Shown here piece after piece: positions 7,823-15,705 of a DNA stretch of 19,933 nt (position 1 is its first letter; each line of letters starts with the position of its first letter). A model generated the notes under the pieces. That model saw only the letters and a list, made by a program, of their open reading frames with translations, was not told the DNA's origin and ran no database searches. The translations under genes and the position numbers were made by a program. The stretch is from the NCBI GenBank assembly GCA_052168315.1, contig JBQLZO010000005.1, positions 1 through 19,933 of the forward strand, in the 5' to 3' direction. This DNA comes from JBQLZO01 sp052168315 (GTDB lineage: Bacteria > Planctomycetota > Phycisphaerae > Phycisphaerales > UBA1924).

Positions 7823-7918
7823 GACGGCCCGGAGCGGGATGTTCGAGGCGGCGCTATTGTTCAGATTGCGTGAAGATGCGCGCGCGGTTCGCGTTGGCGC
7901 GGGTTCCGGAGGGCCGAG

Positions 7919-9673
7919 TTGCTGCTGGAGTTTCTGAATGCGTTGGGGGGTGTGGCGCTGATCGTTTTCGGCGTGCGGTTCCTTCGCAAGGGGCTGGGGA
8001 AGATGGTGGGCGCGAAGCTTCCGATCTGGGTCGGGCGTGTGACGGGCGGTGTTTTTCGGACGGCGCTGGCGGGGATCGGGGTGGGGTTGATCGCGCCGAG
8101 CACCAGTTCGCAGGGCCTGCTTGCGGTGTCGCTCGTGCGGGATGGGACGCTGGGGCTTCGTCGCGGGTTCGTGCTGCTGATGGGCGCGTACCTTGGGGCG
8201 ACGCTGCTGCTACATCTCGTGGCGCTGGATGTGGGGTCCATGGCCGGGATCGGTGTTCTGTTCGGGGTGGTGCTGTTCCAGGGGATGCGCGGGAGGTCGC
8301 TTCGCGGGCTCGGGCAGGTGGTGCTGTCGGTGAGCTTCGTGCTCATGGGGGTGCAGATCGTCGGCGGGCTGGCGGGGGAACTGAGCCGCTCGGAGGATCT
8401 CCGCGAGGTGGTTCGGATTCTTGAGGGGTATCCGTTCCTTGCGGCGGCGTTCGCAGCGCTTGTGGCGGCGCTGGTGCAATCGTCGACGGCGACGCTGGCG
8501 ATGTTCATGGGGTTCGCGCTGCACGACGGCGACCTGGTGACGCCCGAACTGGTGCTCGAAGTGGTGATCGGAGCGAATGTGGGGATCGCTGGCGTTGCGC
8601 TGTTGTCCGGTTGGACCGATGTGGCATCGCGTCGCTTTGCGCTGGGTGTTCTGTTGCTCCGGGGATTGGTGGGGTGTGTCGTGCTGCTGGGCGTGGGGCG
8701 CTTCTCCGGGTGGTTGGATTCGCTGCCGCTGAACAGCGCGCAGTTCGGCGCATGGACGCACACCGGTTTCAACGTGGGCGTGCTGCTGGTTTCGATGCCG
8801 GTGGCGGGGTTGTTGGAGCGGCTCGTGACGGGGTTGGTGCGTGCGCCTTCGCGGGGTGCGATGGGCCCCTCTCCGATCGACGACCGGTGGGCGGAGGTTC
8901 CCGAGATGGCGTTCACGCAGACCAAGCGGGAGATCGGGCTCGCCCTGCGGGTGGCGACCTCGATGCTCGACGATGCGTGGTCGGCGCTGGAGAAGCGAGA
9001 TGCGGCGCTGATGGAGGCGGTGCGTTGCCGCGACGATGCGGTTGATCAGATCAACCGGAATGTGCGTCGCTTTCTGACGCGGCAGCTGACGGACGAACTC
9101 GAGGAGAAGGATGCCCGCCGGCGCGTGTTGCAGCTTCGATACATGGGCGATCTCGAGAGCATCGCGGATGTCATCGACGGGCATGTCGGCGCGATCGTGG
9201 AGAAGACGAAGCGCCGGGGCCTGTGGTTCAGCGATGAGGAATGGGATGAACTCCGGGCGGTGTTGCGCATGACTCGGGATGCGATGGAACTCTCGGGAGC
9301 GGCGTTCGGCGAGGAGCGTGCGGGGCTTGCGCGGGAGCTGCTGGCTCTGAAGGACCGTGTTCGCGATGAGGAGCTGCGCCTCCGCGAGCGGCACTACGCG
9401 CGGCTGCAGGAGGGTGACCGGGAGTCGCACGAGACCGCGGATCTGTATGTGGACCTGCTCGGCGAACTCAAGCACATCGTTCACCTGGCGTCCGGGGTGT
9501 CCTACGGCGTGCTGGAACTGTCCGGGGATCTCCCTTCGGGTCAGCGGGCCGGGGCGGATTCGCTGCGTCGTGGTGGATTGGGAGCCCAGAGGAACGCATC
9601 GTCGGGGCGTGGAGGGGGAGTTGGCCTGGGCGCCGAAGGGGGGGATGGCGTGGTATCGCCCGGCGGCGCGTGA
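7919..9673 (+). CDS. Na/Pi cotransporter family protein with PhoU-like domain
   Basis: This 584-residue inner-membrane protein is expected to move phosphate with sodium. The N-terminal 310 residues hold several hydrophobic segments arranged as the two inverted Na/Pi repeats. The second repeat has the canonical motif QSSTAT (187-192). The first repeat carries PSTSSQG (60-66) where QSSSATT is usual, so its binding motif is altered. A cytoplasmic PhoU-like helical region follows at about 335-535, with heptad-like charged helices and YMGDLESIADVID (408-420). The last 45 residues are Gly/Ser-rich and low complexity. The TTG start at 7919 is chosen because GGAGG lies at 7908-7912, six bases away, and homologues begin with a hydrophobic helix here. 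The gene stands alone, with no pst or pho genes beside it. Confidence 0.88.
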   Translation: MLLEFLNALGGVALIVFGVRFLRKGLGKMVGAKLPIWVGRVTGGVFRTALAGIGVGLIAPSTSSQGLLAVSLVRDGTLGLRRGFVLLMGAYLGATLLLHLVALDVGSMAGIGVLFGVVLFQGMRGRSLRGLGQVVLSVSFVLMGVQIVGGLAGELSRSEDLREVVRILEGYPFLAAAFAALVAALVQSSTATLAMFMGFALHDGDLVTPELVLEVVIGANVGIAGVALLSGWTDVASRRFALGVLLLRGLVGCVVLLGVGRFSGWLDSLPLNSAQFGAWTHTGFNVGVLLVSMPVAGLLERLVTGLVRAPSRGAMGPSPIDDRWAEVPEMAFTQTKREIGLALRVATSMLDDAWSALEKRDAALMEAVRCRDDAVDQINRNVRRFLTRQLTDELEEKDARRRVLQLRYMGDLESIADVIDGHVGAIVEKTKRRGLWFSDEEWDELRAVLRMTRDAMELSGAAFGEERAGLARELLALKDRVRDEELRLRERHYARLQEGDRESHETADLYVDLLGELKHIVHLASGVSYGVLELSGDLPSGQRAGADSLRRGGLGAQRNASSGRGGGVGLGAEGGDGVVSPGGA

Positions 9674-10289
9674 GGGTGATGTTGCGACGCACGCGTTCCG
9701 AATTGGGGATTCTGAAGTCTTCCTGGGGAGTTGACGGTGGGAGTGGGTGGGTGGGCGCGGCTCACGCTGGATCGGGGGAGTTTCGGTATGGGCCAGGGGA
9801 TGGACGCAAGAGGCAGGGGTGTGCGGGCGTTCGGGTTCTCAAGGCTTGGATGAGCTGCGTTGGTGCATTGAACGCGCGGTGCGTGTTGAGCCGATGAGGT
9901 GGAGCCTGCTGGTTGGCATGAGGTGGGGGGAGTTGGGTCTGGATTGAAACCGCGCCAGGTCGCCGCGGAAGAAGGGTGCGGACGGGGCTGATGGTCGGAG
10001 GGGCGATGACGGTTGTCCGGAGAAGGCGGTCCTGTGGCGTCGAAGACCGGGTGCGGCGGTCGGTGACCTCCTTGACGAGGTGGCTCCGGGGCGATTCGGG
10101 CTGTGCGGTCTGGATCGTGTGGAATTGCGCACAAGTTCGCGGATTGGGGAACGGATCGGCGTGGGGCGGGCGTCTGAGTGGCGGGTGAGGGTGTGGGACG
10201 GTTCGGCGGTCGAAGGCATCGATCGGCGGTGTGTTCGAGGCCCGGGCCTGATTGTCCGCGGAAGCGCGGAGTGAGAGGCGAGCGATCCG
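9674..10289. other. 616-bp region without a recognisable gene
   Basis: All six frames are either interrupted or show Pro/Arg/Gly-biased translation typical of non-coding GC-rich DNA. I see no tRNA, no strong hairpin with a T-run and no clear promoter. It must contain the promoter of the metallophosphoesterase gene. Confidence 0.5.
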
Positions 10290-11063
10290 ATGCGATTGGC
10301 GCTGCTGGCGGACATCCACGGGAACTTCGAGGCGCTCCGCTCCGTGCTGGGCGACATCCGTCGCGTCGGCGCGGACCGGATCGTGTGCCTTGGGGACACC
10401 GTTGGGTACGGGCCCGAACCCGGCGCGTGCCTTGATCTGATTGGTGAGTGGGCGGACGCCGAAGTGCTTGGAAACCATGACCTTGCGGCGATGACGCCCG
10501 GACTTGAGCGTTCGTTCGCCGAGCGCGCGCGCGTTTCGTTGGAGCACACGCGCGATCTGCTTCGCGCGCGGCATGTTGAGCGCCTGTCGCGGATTCCCGA
10601 GCGCGATGAGATGTTCGGCGTCGGGCTCTCCCACGCGTCGTTCAGCGGTCGATTCGAGTACCTGTACGACCGGATGGCGGCATCGCGATCGCTCGGCGCG
10701 ATGGGAACGGCGATCGGGGCGGTTGGGCATACCCACCTGCCGTCGATGTTTGTGGCGCACGAGGATGATGTGCTCGGCGCGCTGTCGAGCGGCGGTGGGG
10801 TCGATCCTGAGCGGGTGACGGCCAGCCGCATCGATCACGACCGGGCGATTCGCCTGCCGAGCCGGTCGCGCGTGATTGTGAACCCGGGATCGGTGGGCCA
10901 GCCGCGGGACCGGAATCCCCTCGCGTCGTGGGGGCTGCTCGACTTGGATCGTCGAGTGTTCTCGGTTCGTCGGGTGTCGTATGACATCAACGAGGTGAAC
11001 CTGAAGCTGGCTGCGCTGGGGCTGCCGGAGTTCCTCGGCGAGCGGCTGCGCGTCGGGGTGTGA
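10290..11063 (+). CDS. Metallophosphoesterase (calcineurin-like superfamily)
   Basis: This 257-residue cytoplasmic enzyme has the full set of two-metal motifs: Asp8 and His10 in ADIHGN, Asp36 in LGDTVGYGP, Asn62-His63-Asp64 in GNHD, a further His in SHASF (115) and GHTH (146-149). NPGSVGQPRD (198-207) is the C-terminal signature of the YfcE/MJ0936-like branch, whose members hydrolyse phosphodiesters or phosphomonoesters. The substrate cannot be read from sequence. Length fits the family. The ATG at 10290 begins directly with the first beta strand (MRLALLADIHGN), as in homologues. The ribosome site is a weak GAGAGG about 13 bases upstream. It is separated by more than 600 bp from the phosphate transporter, so a shared phosphate role is only suggestive. 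Confidence 0.9.
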   Translation: MRLALLADIHGNFEALRSVLGDIRRVGADRIVCLGDTVGYGPEPGACLDLIGEWADAEVLGNHDLAAMTPGLERSFAERARVSLEHTRDLLRARHVERLSRIPERDEMFGVGLSHASFSGRFEYLYDRMAASRSLGAMGTAIGAVGHTHLPSMFVAHEDDVLGALSSGGGVDPERVTASRIDHDRAIRLPSRSRVIVNPGSVGQPRDRNPLASWGLLDLDRRVFSVRRVSYDINEVNLKLAALGLPEFLGERLRVGV

Positions 11064-11360
11064 TGCAACCGGGGCGCATGAGCGGGTGCCGGGTGATTCG
11101 GCGGGGGTTGGCGCCCCGGCGCCTTCCTGATCGTGGGAGTTTGTGCGAAGGCGCGTCGCGTGTGGCCGGTGGGGTGCAAAGTGCGTATATTGCTGGTCCC
11201 CGGCCCCGGTGGCCAGCAGGCTATCCGTCGGTGGCGCGGCTCCTTGGAACAGGCGGCCGGGATCGGACGTCGGGTGGCGGTGGGGGGACGGGCGTGGGGA
11301 GTGGGTGTGCGGGCCTGTGTCGAAGATCGGGTCCTGCACGACATTTGATTGCAGTATGCC
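11064..11360. other. Region between metallophosphoesterase and tRNA-Lys
   Basis: It contains a GGCGC/GCGCC hairpin (11110-11123), a TATATT box (11186-11191, plus strand) that could be a -10 for the tRNA-Lys transcript, and an inverted repeat TGCTGG/CCAGCA (11191-11218). No gene is seen. Confidence 0.4.
11110..11123 (+). terminator. Weak hairpin after the metallophosphoesterase gene
   Basis: GGCGC, loop CCCG, GCGCC, followed by TTCCTGATCG. The stem is short and the tail is only slightly T-rich, so this is a tentative call. Confidence 0.3.
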
Positions 11361-11433
<73 letters not shown>

Positions 11434-11441
11434 CTTCGATA

Positions 11442-11463
11442 AGAGCCCGCGATTGCGGGCTCT
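11442..11463 (+). terminator. Rho-independent terminator of tRNA-Lys
   Basis: AGAGCCCGC pairs perfectly with GCGGGCTCT around a GATT loop, followed by GTTCGTTT. It starts nine bases after the tRNA. Confidence 0.85.
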
Positions 11464-11537
11464 GTTCGTTTCCGGGCTTGAGCGATCACTGTGGGGGGTG
11501 GTTGTGCGTCACCAACATCATTGAGTCCCCAACGAAC

Positions 11538-11566
11538 AACGCCCCTGGCGTGGTGCCAAGGGCGTT
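11538..11566 (-). terminator. Rho-independent terminator of tRNA-Asp
   Basis: AACGCCC (11538-11544) pairs with GGGCGTT (11560-11566), and TGGC (11546-11549) with GCCA (11555-11558), leaving a five-base loop. On the minus strand it lies six bases beyond the tRNA 3' end and is followed by a T/G-rich tail (GTTCGTTGG). Confidence 0.8.
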
Positions 11567-11572
11567 TGCAAG

Positions 11573-11646
<74 letters not shown>

Positions 11647-11949
11647 GTGGGGCCTTGGAGGGCCTTTGGGATCCCGTTCGGGGCTCTGTGGAGCCCTGAT
11701 CGGGACGGAAAAGATAGCCGACGGGGCGGTGGTGTCAAGGGGAGCCGGCGTGGGGAGTGGAATTCGATCCGAATGCGGTTGAGAGGTTTCCGATGGGGCG
11801 AGTCGGGGGCGATTCGGCAGCCCCGCGGGGGGTGATCCGGACCGGATGTTTGGGTGGGTGGGGTGTGGCGATGGGAACCGGGGCCGCGGCAGAGCGATTG
11901 GGCTTTCCGCGGGGGGCTGGGATGGAGGGGCGCTTGAGCGTGGCGGGGC
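11647..11949. other. Region between tRNA-Asp and the P-loop ATPase gene
   Basis: It contains the tRNA-Asp promoter and leader. Two adjacent palindromes follow: CCCCGCGGGG (11821-11830) and ATCCGG-A-CCGGAT (11835-11847). They lie about 100 bp past the ATPase stop without a T-run. No gene is seen. Confidence 0.4.
11711..11738 (-). promoter_or_regulatory. Sigma-70 type promoter of tRNA-Asp
   Basis: Read on the minus strand: a perfect -35 TTGACA (11733-11738), a 16-bp spacer, and -10 TATCTT (11711-11716). Transcription would begin near 11704, giving a leader of roughly 58 nt that contains a GGGCTC/GAGCCC hairpin. This is the best promoter in the window. Confidence 0.75.
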
Positions 11950-13581
11950 TCAGGCGGGGGTGGCGGCTTCGCGCATGAGCTGGACCCGGTCGGACTGGGT
12001 TCGCTTGGCCTGGTCGAGGGCGAGCCTCGAGATGCGCCAGCGGCCTTCCTCGGCGGTGACGGCGGCGCAGTGCTCCTGCATGGCGCGATAGAGCATCTTG
12101 AACGCATCGCGGGGGTGGTGCATGTGGTCGAGCGCATCGACGATGGTCTCGCGTGAGACATCATCGTCGAAGAGTTCGGTCAGCGAGCGCGGCGCGGCGG
12201 CGGTCGGGGAAGAACCCGAAGGCGAGGTGCCTTGGTTTGACGGGGCGCCGCGTCCGGCTTTGGTGCAGGCGCGGAGGCGGGTGTTGCAGAGGTCGTAGAG
12301 CATGGCGCCGGACCACTGGAGGCGCTCGATCATGTTCTGCTTGTCGAGGCGTGCGGACCTGAAGAACTCGGGCGACTCGCGGAACACCTCGGCACGGAGT
12401 TCGATGGGCAGGAGCAGTTTGAAGCCCATGCCTTCCTGCTGGAGGAAGCGGTTGTTGAGCAGCGGCCAGGCGAGGGACTTCATCCGGGCGATGCGTCCGG
12501 CGACCTGGGTGGGTTCATCGACGCGGTCGACGATGATGATGGTGCTGGTGTAGCCGAGGGCGGTGAGGATGCGGCGGAGCGATGCGAACGAGTCGCGCCG
12601 CCACTCATCGCCCTCGATCGGGAGGCGTGATGGGGAGCGGAGCCGCTGCGGGAGGCGGCGGAGTGAGGCGCGGATCATCCCGGGGTCGCGCGGCGTGACG
12701 CGGATGCGCTTGCGGATGCCGGCGATGGTTCGCGAGAGGGCGAGGGAAGCGAAGAGCCTTCTGATGAGGACGATGGCGTAGATGAGCAGGAGGAGCGCCC
12801 ACGCGCCGGCGGCGATCGCGACGGCGAGGCCCTGGTTGGTCAGCGTCTCGACATTGCCCGGTGTCGCGATGAGCGTGTGCTCGGTGAACGCGGAGTAGTA
12901 GACATAGAGGGCGACGGATGGCATCCATCCGAACGGGATGAGCCACGACCACCAGCGGTCGGCGCCGGCCCTTGGGAGGGCGATGAGCGCGGCGAGTCGG
13001 CGTGTGCGTTCGCCGCCGGTTTCGGCGCGGTCGTAGATGGACTGCAGGAGCAGGAGTTCATCCTTGGTGGCGCGGGGGGCCCTGCGGAGGGCGGCGATGC
13101 CCTCGTGGGCGAGGTCCGAGCCATCGGCGGCGTTGCGGGTGTTGAGCAGCCCATCGACCAGCCTTGTGGTGGCGAGGTGGAGCATCCAGTCGCAGTGGTC
13201 CGCGAGGCGGAGCTTCGTGAGGGCCTTGTCCAGCGGCTCTTCCTTGCCGGTGCCGACGATGCCGAAGCCCAGGGTGAAGCGCTCGATCATGGGATCGAGG
13301 TCGTCGTGGACGATGAGGAAGGCCTTGGACTTGGGATTGGCGATGTTGTGGGTGGCCAGCAGCTCCTCGAGCTGCATGCGGATGGCGGTCTTGCCCGCGC
13401 CGCGTTCGCCGAACACGACGGCGGCGGCGGGGCGGGCCGGGTCGCCAGCGATCTTGGCGAAGTCGGGATGGGTGGCGTGGGCGCCGCCGAGCCTTCTGAA
13501 GACGGGGTCGTGCCTTGCTTCCTCGGCGGCGAAGGGGTTCTCGGTGAGCCCGTGGTGGTTGAGGAACTGTTCGAGATTCAT
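11950..13581 (-). CDS. P-loop ATPase with membrane insertion, KAP-NTPase-like
   Basis: The 543-residue product has Walker A GERGAGKT (58-65) after a short NPF-containing N-terminus (ENPFAAEEARHDPVF). A probable Walker B is TIIIVDRVDEP (347-357). Between them lie two hydrophobic segments, about 211-232 (WLIPFGWMPSVALYVYY) and 252-277 (LAVAIAAGAWALLLLIYAIVLIRR), followed by a basic region (285-320). Insertion of transmembrane helices between Walker A and Walker B is characteristic of KAP NTPases, so the ATPase would be cytoplasmic but membrane-anchored. A Ser/Pro/Ala linker (440-465) precedes a helical C-terminal domain. I cannot name a family with certainty; KAP, STAND or an ExeA-like AAA ATPase are alternatives. 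The ATG at 13581 lacks a good ribosome site. No partner gene is adjacent; a tRNA-Gly lies just upstream. Confidence 0.8.
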   Translation of the reverse strand: MNLEQFLNHHGLTENPFAAEEARHDPVFRRLGGAHATHPDFAKIAGDPARPAAAVVFGERGAGKTAIRMQLEELLATHNIANPKSKAFLIVHDDLDPMIERFTLGFGIVGTGKEEPLDKALTKLRLADHCDWMLHLATTRLVDGLLNTRNAADGSDLAHEGIAALRRAPRATKDELLLLQSIYDRAETGGERTRRLAALIALPRAGADRWWSWLIPFGWMPSVALYVYYSAFTEHTLIATPGNVETLTNQGLAVAIAAGAWALLLLIYAIVLIRRLFASLALSRTIAGIRKRIRVTPRDPGMIRASLRRLPQRLRSPSRLPIEGDEWRRDSFASLRRILTALGYTSTIIIVDRVDEPTQVAGRIARMKSLAWPLLNNRFLQQEGMGFKLLLPIELRAEVFRESPEFFRSARLDKQNMIERLQWSGAMLYDLCNTRLRACTKAGRGAPSNQGTSPSGSSPTAAAPRSLTELFDDDVSRETIVDALDHMHHPRDAFKMLYRAMQEHCAAVTAEEGRWRISRLALDQAKRTQSDRVQLMREAATPA

Positions 13582-13734
13582 GCGGTGTGGTGGGCTCGTG
13601 GCATGTCTGAGGGCGATGAAGCGCAGCGCTCACGCACGGGGGGGAGGCGGGAGCCCGGGGCACGCGGGGTCGAGCGGTGGATGCGGAAGACAGAAAGGGG
13701 AGATTGTGGTGGCTCGATGTGGGATCGGATCAAG

Positions 13735-13806
13735 AGCGGGCGACCGGACTCGAACCGGCAACATTCAGCTTGGAAGGCTGACACTCTACCATTGAGTTAC
13801 GCCCGC
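13735..13806 (-). tRNA. tRNA-Gly (anticodon TCC)
   Basis: On the minus strand the acceptor stem is GCGGGCG/CGCCCGC with discriminator T. The anticodon stem is TCAGC/GCTGA, with loop CTTCCAA giving TCC. The T arm is GCCGG-TTCGAGT-CCGGT. It is 72 nt long with the short D loop usual for tRNA-Gly, and CCA is not encoded. I see no hairpin terminator directly after it. Confidence 0.95.
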
Positions 13807-13877
13807 ACGAAGTTTGGCCGGTCTCCCCGGCGTGGTGAGTTTAGCAGGGTGAACGGGGTTGGTCGGAGGCGAAGCGC

Positions 13878-14483
13878 TCAGGGCGACGGGGCCGGCTCGG
13901 GGGCCGGCGGAGTGTCCGGAGTCGGGGTAGGTGGGCCGGACGGATTTGTCGCGGAATCCTGGCTTGAGTCCGGGCCAGGCGGCGCGGCGGGCGGCGGCGG
14001 CGGCGGGGTCATGGACGGGTCGGATTCGGGATCGGTGACTTCCTCATCGTCTGAGAGCTTGAGGAAGGGGATGGTGCTGTCGATGTTCTGGAGGGTTCTG
14101 CGGAGGCTGGCCAGGTGCTCATCGAGGCGCTGGAGGGACACACGGATGGTATTGAGGTCTTCGTCGATGCTCACGAGCGAGGTGTCGAGCGAATCGAGGG
14201 TGCCGAGTTGCTCCTCGATCCTGGCGAGTCGCTCGTTGCGGAGGACGAGGATGCCCTGCTCCAGCTCCGCCAGCCGCTCGTCACGGAGCGATTGGATGTC
14301 GTTCTCCACGCGTTCGACGGATTGGTTGATGGTCGCCATGGAGGCGTTGGCCGACTCGAGGTTCTCGTTGATCTCCCAGACGATGCAGCCCGGGGCGGTG
14401 AAGATCGTGAGAGCAGAGACGATGGCGAGCATGCTGATCGCTCCGATGGGGCGAGCGGCTTTGGTGTGTGATCGGGTGTTCAT
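13878..14483 (-). CDS. Coiled-coil lipoprotein with Pro-rich tail
   Basis: The 201-residue product has a signal peptide (hydrophobic 13-29) and a probable lipobox TAPGC with Cys33 as the lipidated residue; Pro at -2 is slightly atypical. Residues 37-140 form a long Leu/Ile-rich coiled coil (ENLESANASMATINQSVERV, repeated ERLA- and SLD-type heptads). The tail (157-201) is almost entirely Pro/Ala/Ser/Asp, so the protein is likely a cell-envelope spacer or scaffold, possibly Lpp-like in concept. The ATG is nine bases after the nusB stop codon, so it is the third gene of the ribH operon and probably translated by coupling. I do not recognise a named family. Confidence 0.75.
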   Translation of the reverse strand: MNTRSHTKAARPIGAISMLAIVSALTIFTAPGCIVWEINENLESANASMATINQSVERVENDIQSLRDERLAELEQGILVLRNERLARIEEQLGTLDSLDTSLVSIDEDLNTIRVSLQRLDEHLASLRRTLQNIDSTIPFLKLSDDEEVTDPESDPSMTPPPPPPAAPPGPDSSQDSATNPSGPPTPTPDTPPAPEPAPSP

Positions 14484-14492
14484 GCGAACATA

Positions 14493-15047
14493 CTAGGGGT
14501 TGAGGGGGTTGGGGCCGTGGTGGGCGGTGTCGGGAGCGGTGTTGGGCGGGGTCAGGGGATTGCTGTCGGGATCGGGGTTGGGTTCGGGGTCGGGATTGGC
14601 CTGAGCGGACTGCGGGTTGGTGATGAGGGCTCGCGCATCGTCGAGCACGCTGTTGACGAACGCGGCGCTTCGGTCTGTCCCGTACTCGCGGGCGAGCGAG
14701 ACCGCCTCGTTGATGGCGATCGCGGGTGAGACGCCCTCCGTCCGGATCTCATGGATGGCGAGGCGAACGATCGCGCGGTCGGTGGCGGGCATGCGGTGGG
14801 TGGGCCACTGGGGGGCGACCTGTGCGAGCGTGGCGTCGATGTGGCGCCGGGCCGTCCACGCGGAATCGGCGATCCGGATGGCCTTGGCGCGTCCGCCCTC
14901 GTTGAGCAGTTCCGCGGTCTGGCTGCTCTGGATGGCGAGTTCGAGGGTCGGCGCATCGGCGGTCTGCGAACCAATGGCGTCGAGCGCGAAGAGGAGTTCG
15001 AACGCGAGCCGCCTGATGTGGCGGGGGCGTTGTGCGTCCGAGGTCAT
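14493..15047 (-). CDS. nusB: Transcription antitermination factor NusB
   Basis: This 184-residue all-helical RNA-binding protein joins NusE/S10 on boxA to allow rRNA antitermination. Residues 7-22 (RPRHIRRLAFELLFAL) are the basic first helix. DRAIVRLAIHEI (90-101), SPAIAINEAVSLAREYGTDRSAAFVNSVLD (107-136) is the conserved NusB C-terminal block. The core ends at about 145. A 40-residue Asn/Pro/Asp tail (NPDPEPNPDPDSNP...) is extra to the family. The start ATG overlaps the ribH stop (ATGA), the common ribH-nusB arrangement, implying translational coupling. The stop TAG is nine bases before the lipoprotein start. Confidence 0.94.
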   Translation of the reverse strand: MTSDAQRPRHIRRLAFELLFALDAIGSQTADAPTLELAIQSSQTAELLNEGGRAKAIRIADSAWTARRHIDATLAQVAPQWPTHRMPATDRAIVRLAIHEIRTEGVSPAIAINEAVSLAREYGTDRSAAFVNSVLDDARALITNPQSAQANPDPEPNPDPDSNPLTPPNTAPDTAHHGPNPLNP

Positions 15048-15628
15048 GAGGCGGCTCCGGGCGTATGCGTGGGGGACTGGGTGCTTGGCGGGGTGGTTCG
15101 ATCCGGCATCTGAAGGGTTTGGAGTGCCGCGAGTGTTTCGATCGCCGCCTCCATGGTTTCGGCGCCCTTTCGCCCGAGCGGGCCGAGCGCCCGGTCTCGG
15201 GCTTGGTCGAGATTCAGGACGGTGAGGATGCCGAGCGCGATGGGGGTGCGGGTCGCCACGGCGATGCGTGCGACCTCGGCTGCGATGGTGTGGGCGATGA
15301 TCTCATCGTGGTGGGTCTGGCCCTTGATGATGCAACCGAGCGTGATGATGGCGTCGAATCTGCCGGACTCGGCGGCGACGGCGGCGAGGGTGGGGATCTC
15401 AAACGAGCCCGGTGCCGGGATGACCTCGAGGGTGCTGCCGGCGGGGGCCTTTCGCTCGAGGGTCTGGCGGGCATCGGCGAGCATCGGGGCGGTGATGTCG
15501 ATGTGGTATCGGCTGGCGATCGCGGCGATGCGGATGGGGCCGCGCAGCGGCGGCGGGGGGGGGATGTGCTCCGGGGTCGCGTTGGTCGCGGTCGGATTCG
15601 GTCGATGCTGGTCGTCCTGGCGGTGCAT
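15044..15628 (-). CDS. ribH: 6,7-dimethyl-8-ribityllumazine synthase (riboflavin pathway)
   Basis: RibH condenses 5-amino-6-ribitylamino-uracil with 3,4-dihydroxy-2-butanone 4-phosphate, the penultimate step to riboflavin. The family motifs are clear: APGSFEIP (72-79), GCIIKGQTHHDEI (98-110) with the catalytic-region His106/107, and GILTVLNLDQARDRA (133-147) leading to RKGAE (153-157). The core spans about 30-175. A Pro-rich N-terminal extension of about 28 residues and a Thr/Pro/Ser C-terminal tail make it longer than the usual 150-160. It is the first gene of the operon with nusB. The ATG at 15628 has no Shine-Dalgarno sequence; a TACCAT box ends seven bases upstream, so a leaderless mRNA is possible. 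I see no FMN riboswitch upstream (the gap is only 77 bp). Confidence 0.94.
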   Translation of the reverse strand: MHRQDDQHRPNPTATNATPEHIPPPPPLRGPIRIAAIASRYHIDITAPMLADARQTLERKAPAGSTLEVIPAPGSFEIPTLAAVAAESGRFDAIITLGCIIKGQTHHDEIIAHTIAAEVARIAVATRTPIALGILTVLNLDQARDRALGPLGRKGAETMEAAIETLAALQTLQMPDRTTPPSTQSPTHTPGAAS

Positions 15629-15635
15629 GGGCCCG

Positions 15636-15641
15636 ATGGTA
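15636..15641 (-). promoter_or_regulatory. TACCAT -10 box next to the ribH start
   Basis: On the minus strand TACCAT is followed by seven bases and the ribH ATG, with no Shine-Dalgarno sequence in between. It fits a TANNNT leaderless promoter. No convincing -35 is seen. Confidence 0.35.
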
Positions 15642-15690
15642 GGAGTGGGTGTGCGCGGGGGTGTCTGCGGTTGGTGCGGGAGGTCGGCGG

Positions 15691-15696
15691 TACACT
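15691..15696 (+). promoter_or_regulatory. TACACT -10 box next to the prenyltransferase start
   Basis: TACACT is followed by nine bases and ATG 15706, again without a Shine-Dalgarno sequence. It lies in the 77-bp divergent gap shared with ribH. Confidence 0.35.
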
Positions 15697-15705
15697 CGCG
15701 CGGGT

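Larger units (their letters stand above)
7000..7918. other. Long region between lexA and the phosphate transporter
   Basis: This 919-bp gap contains a coding-like minus-strand stretch (about 7110-7390), an inverted repeat GTTC-N5-GAAC (7611-7623), an AT-richer patch (about 7695-7780) with a possible promoter, and a CCCTCAG direct repeat (7806-7822). The six-T run at 7765-7770 has no preceding hairpin. No gene is confidently callable. Confidence 0.5.

Noticed and set aside
9762..11339. Long minus-strand frame opposite the metallophosphoesterase
   Set aside because: His/Arg/Pro-rich translation; the plus strand holds all metallophosphoesterase motifs.
12877..14496. Long plus-strand frame across the ATPase gene, tRNA-Gly and the lipoprotein
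   Set aside because: It runs through a complete tRNA gene on the other strand and has low-complexity translation; it is a shadow frame.
15629..15705. FMN riboswitch upstream of ribH
   Set aside because: The gap to the divergent gene is only 77 bp and contains no RFN-like conserved blocks.
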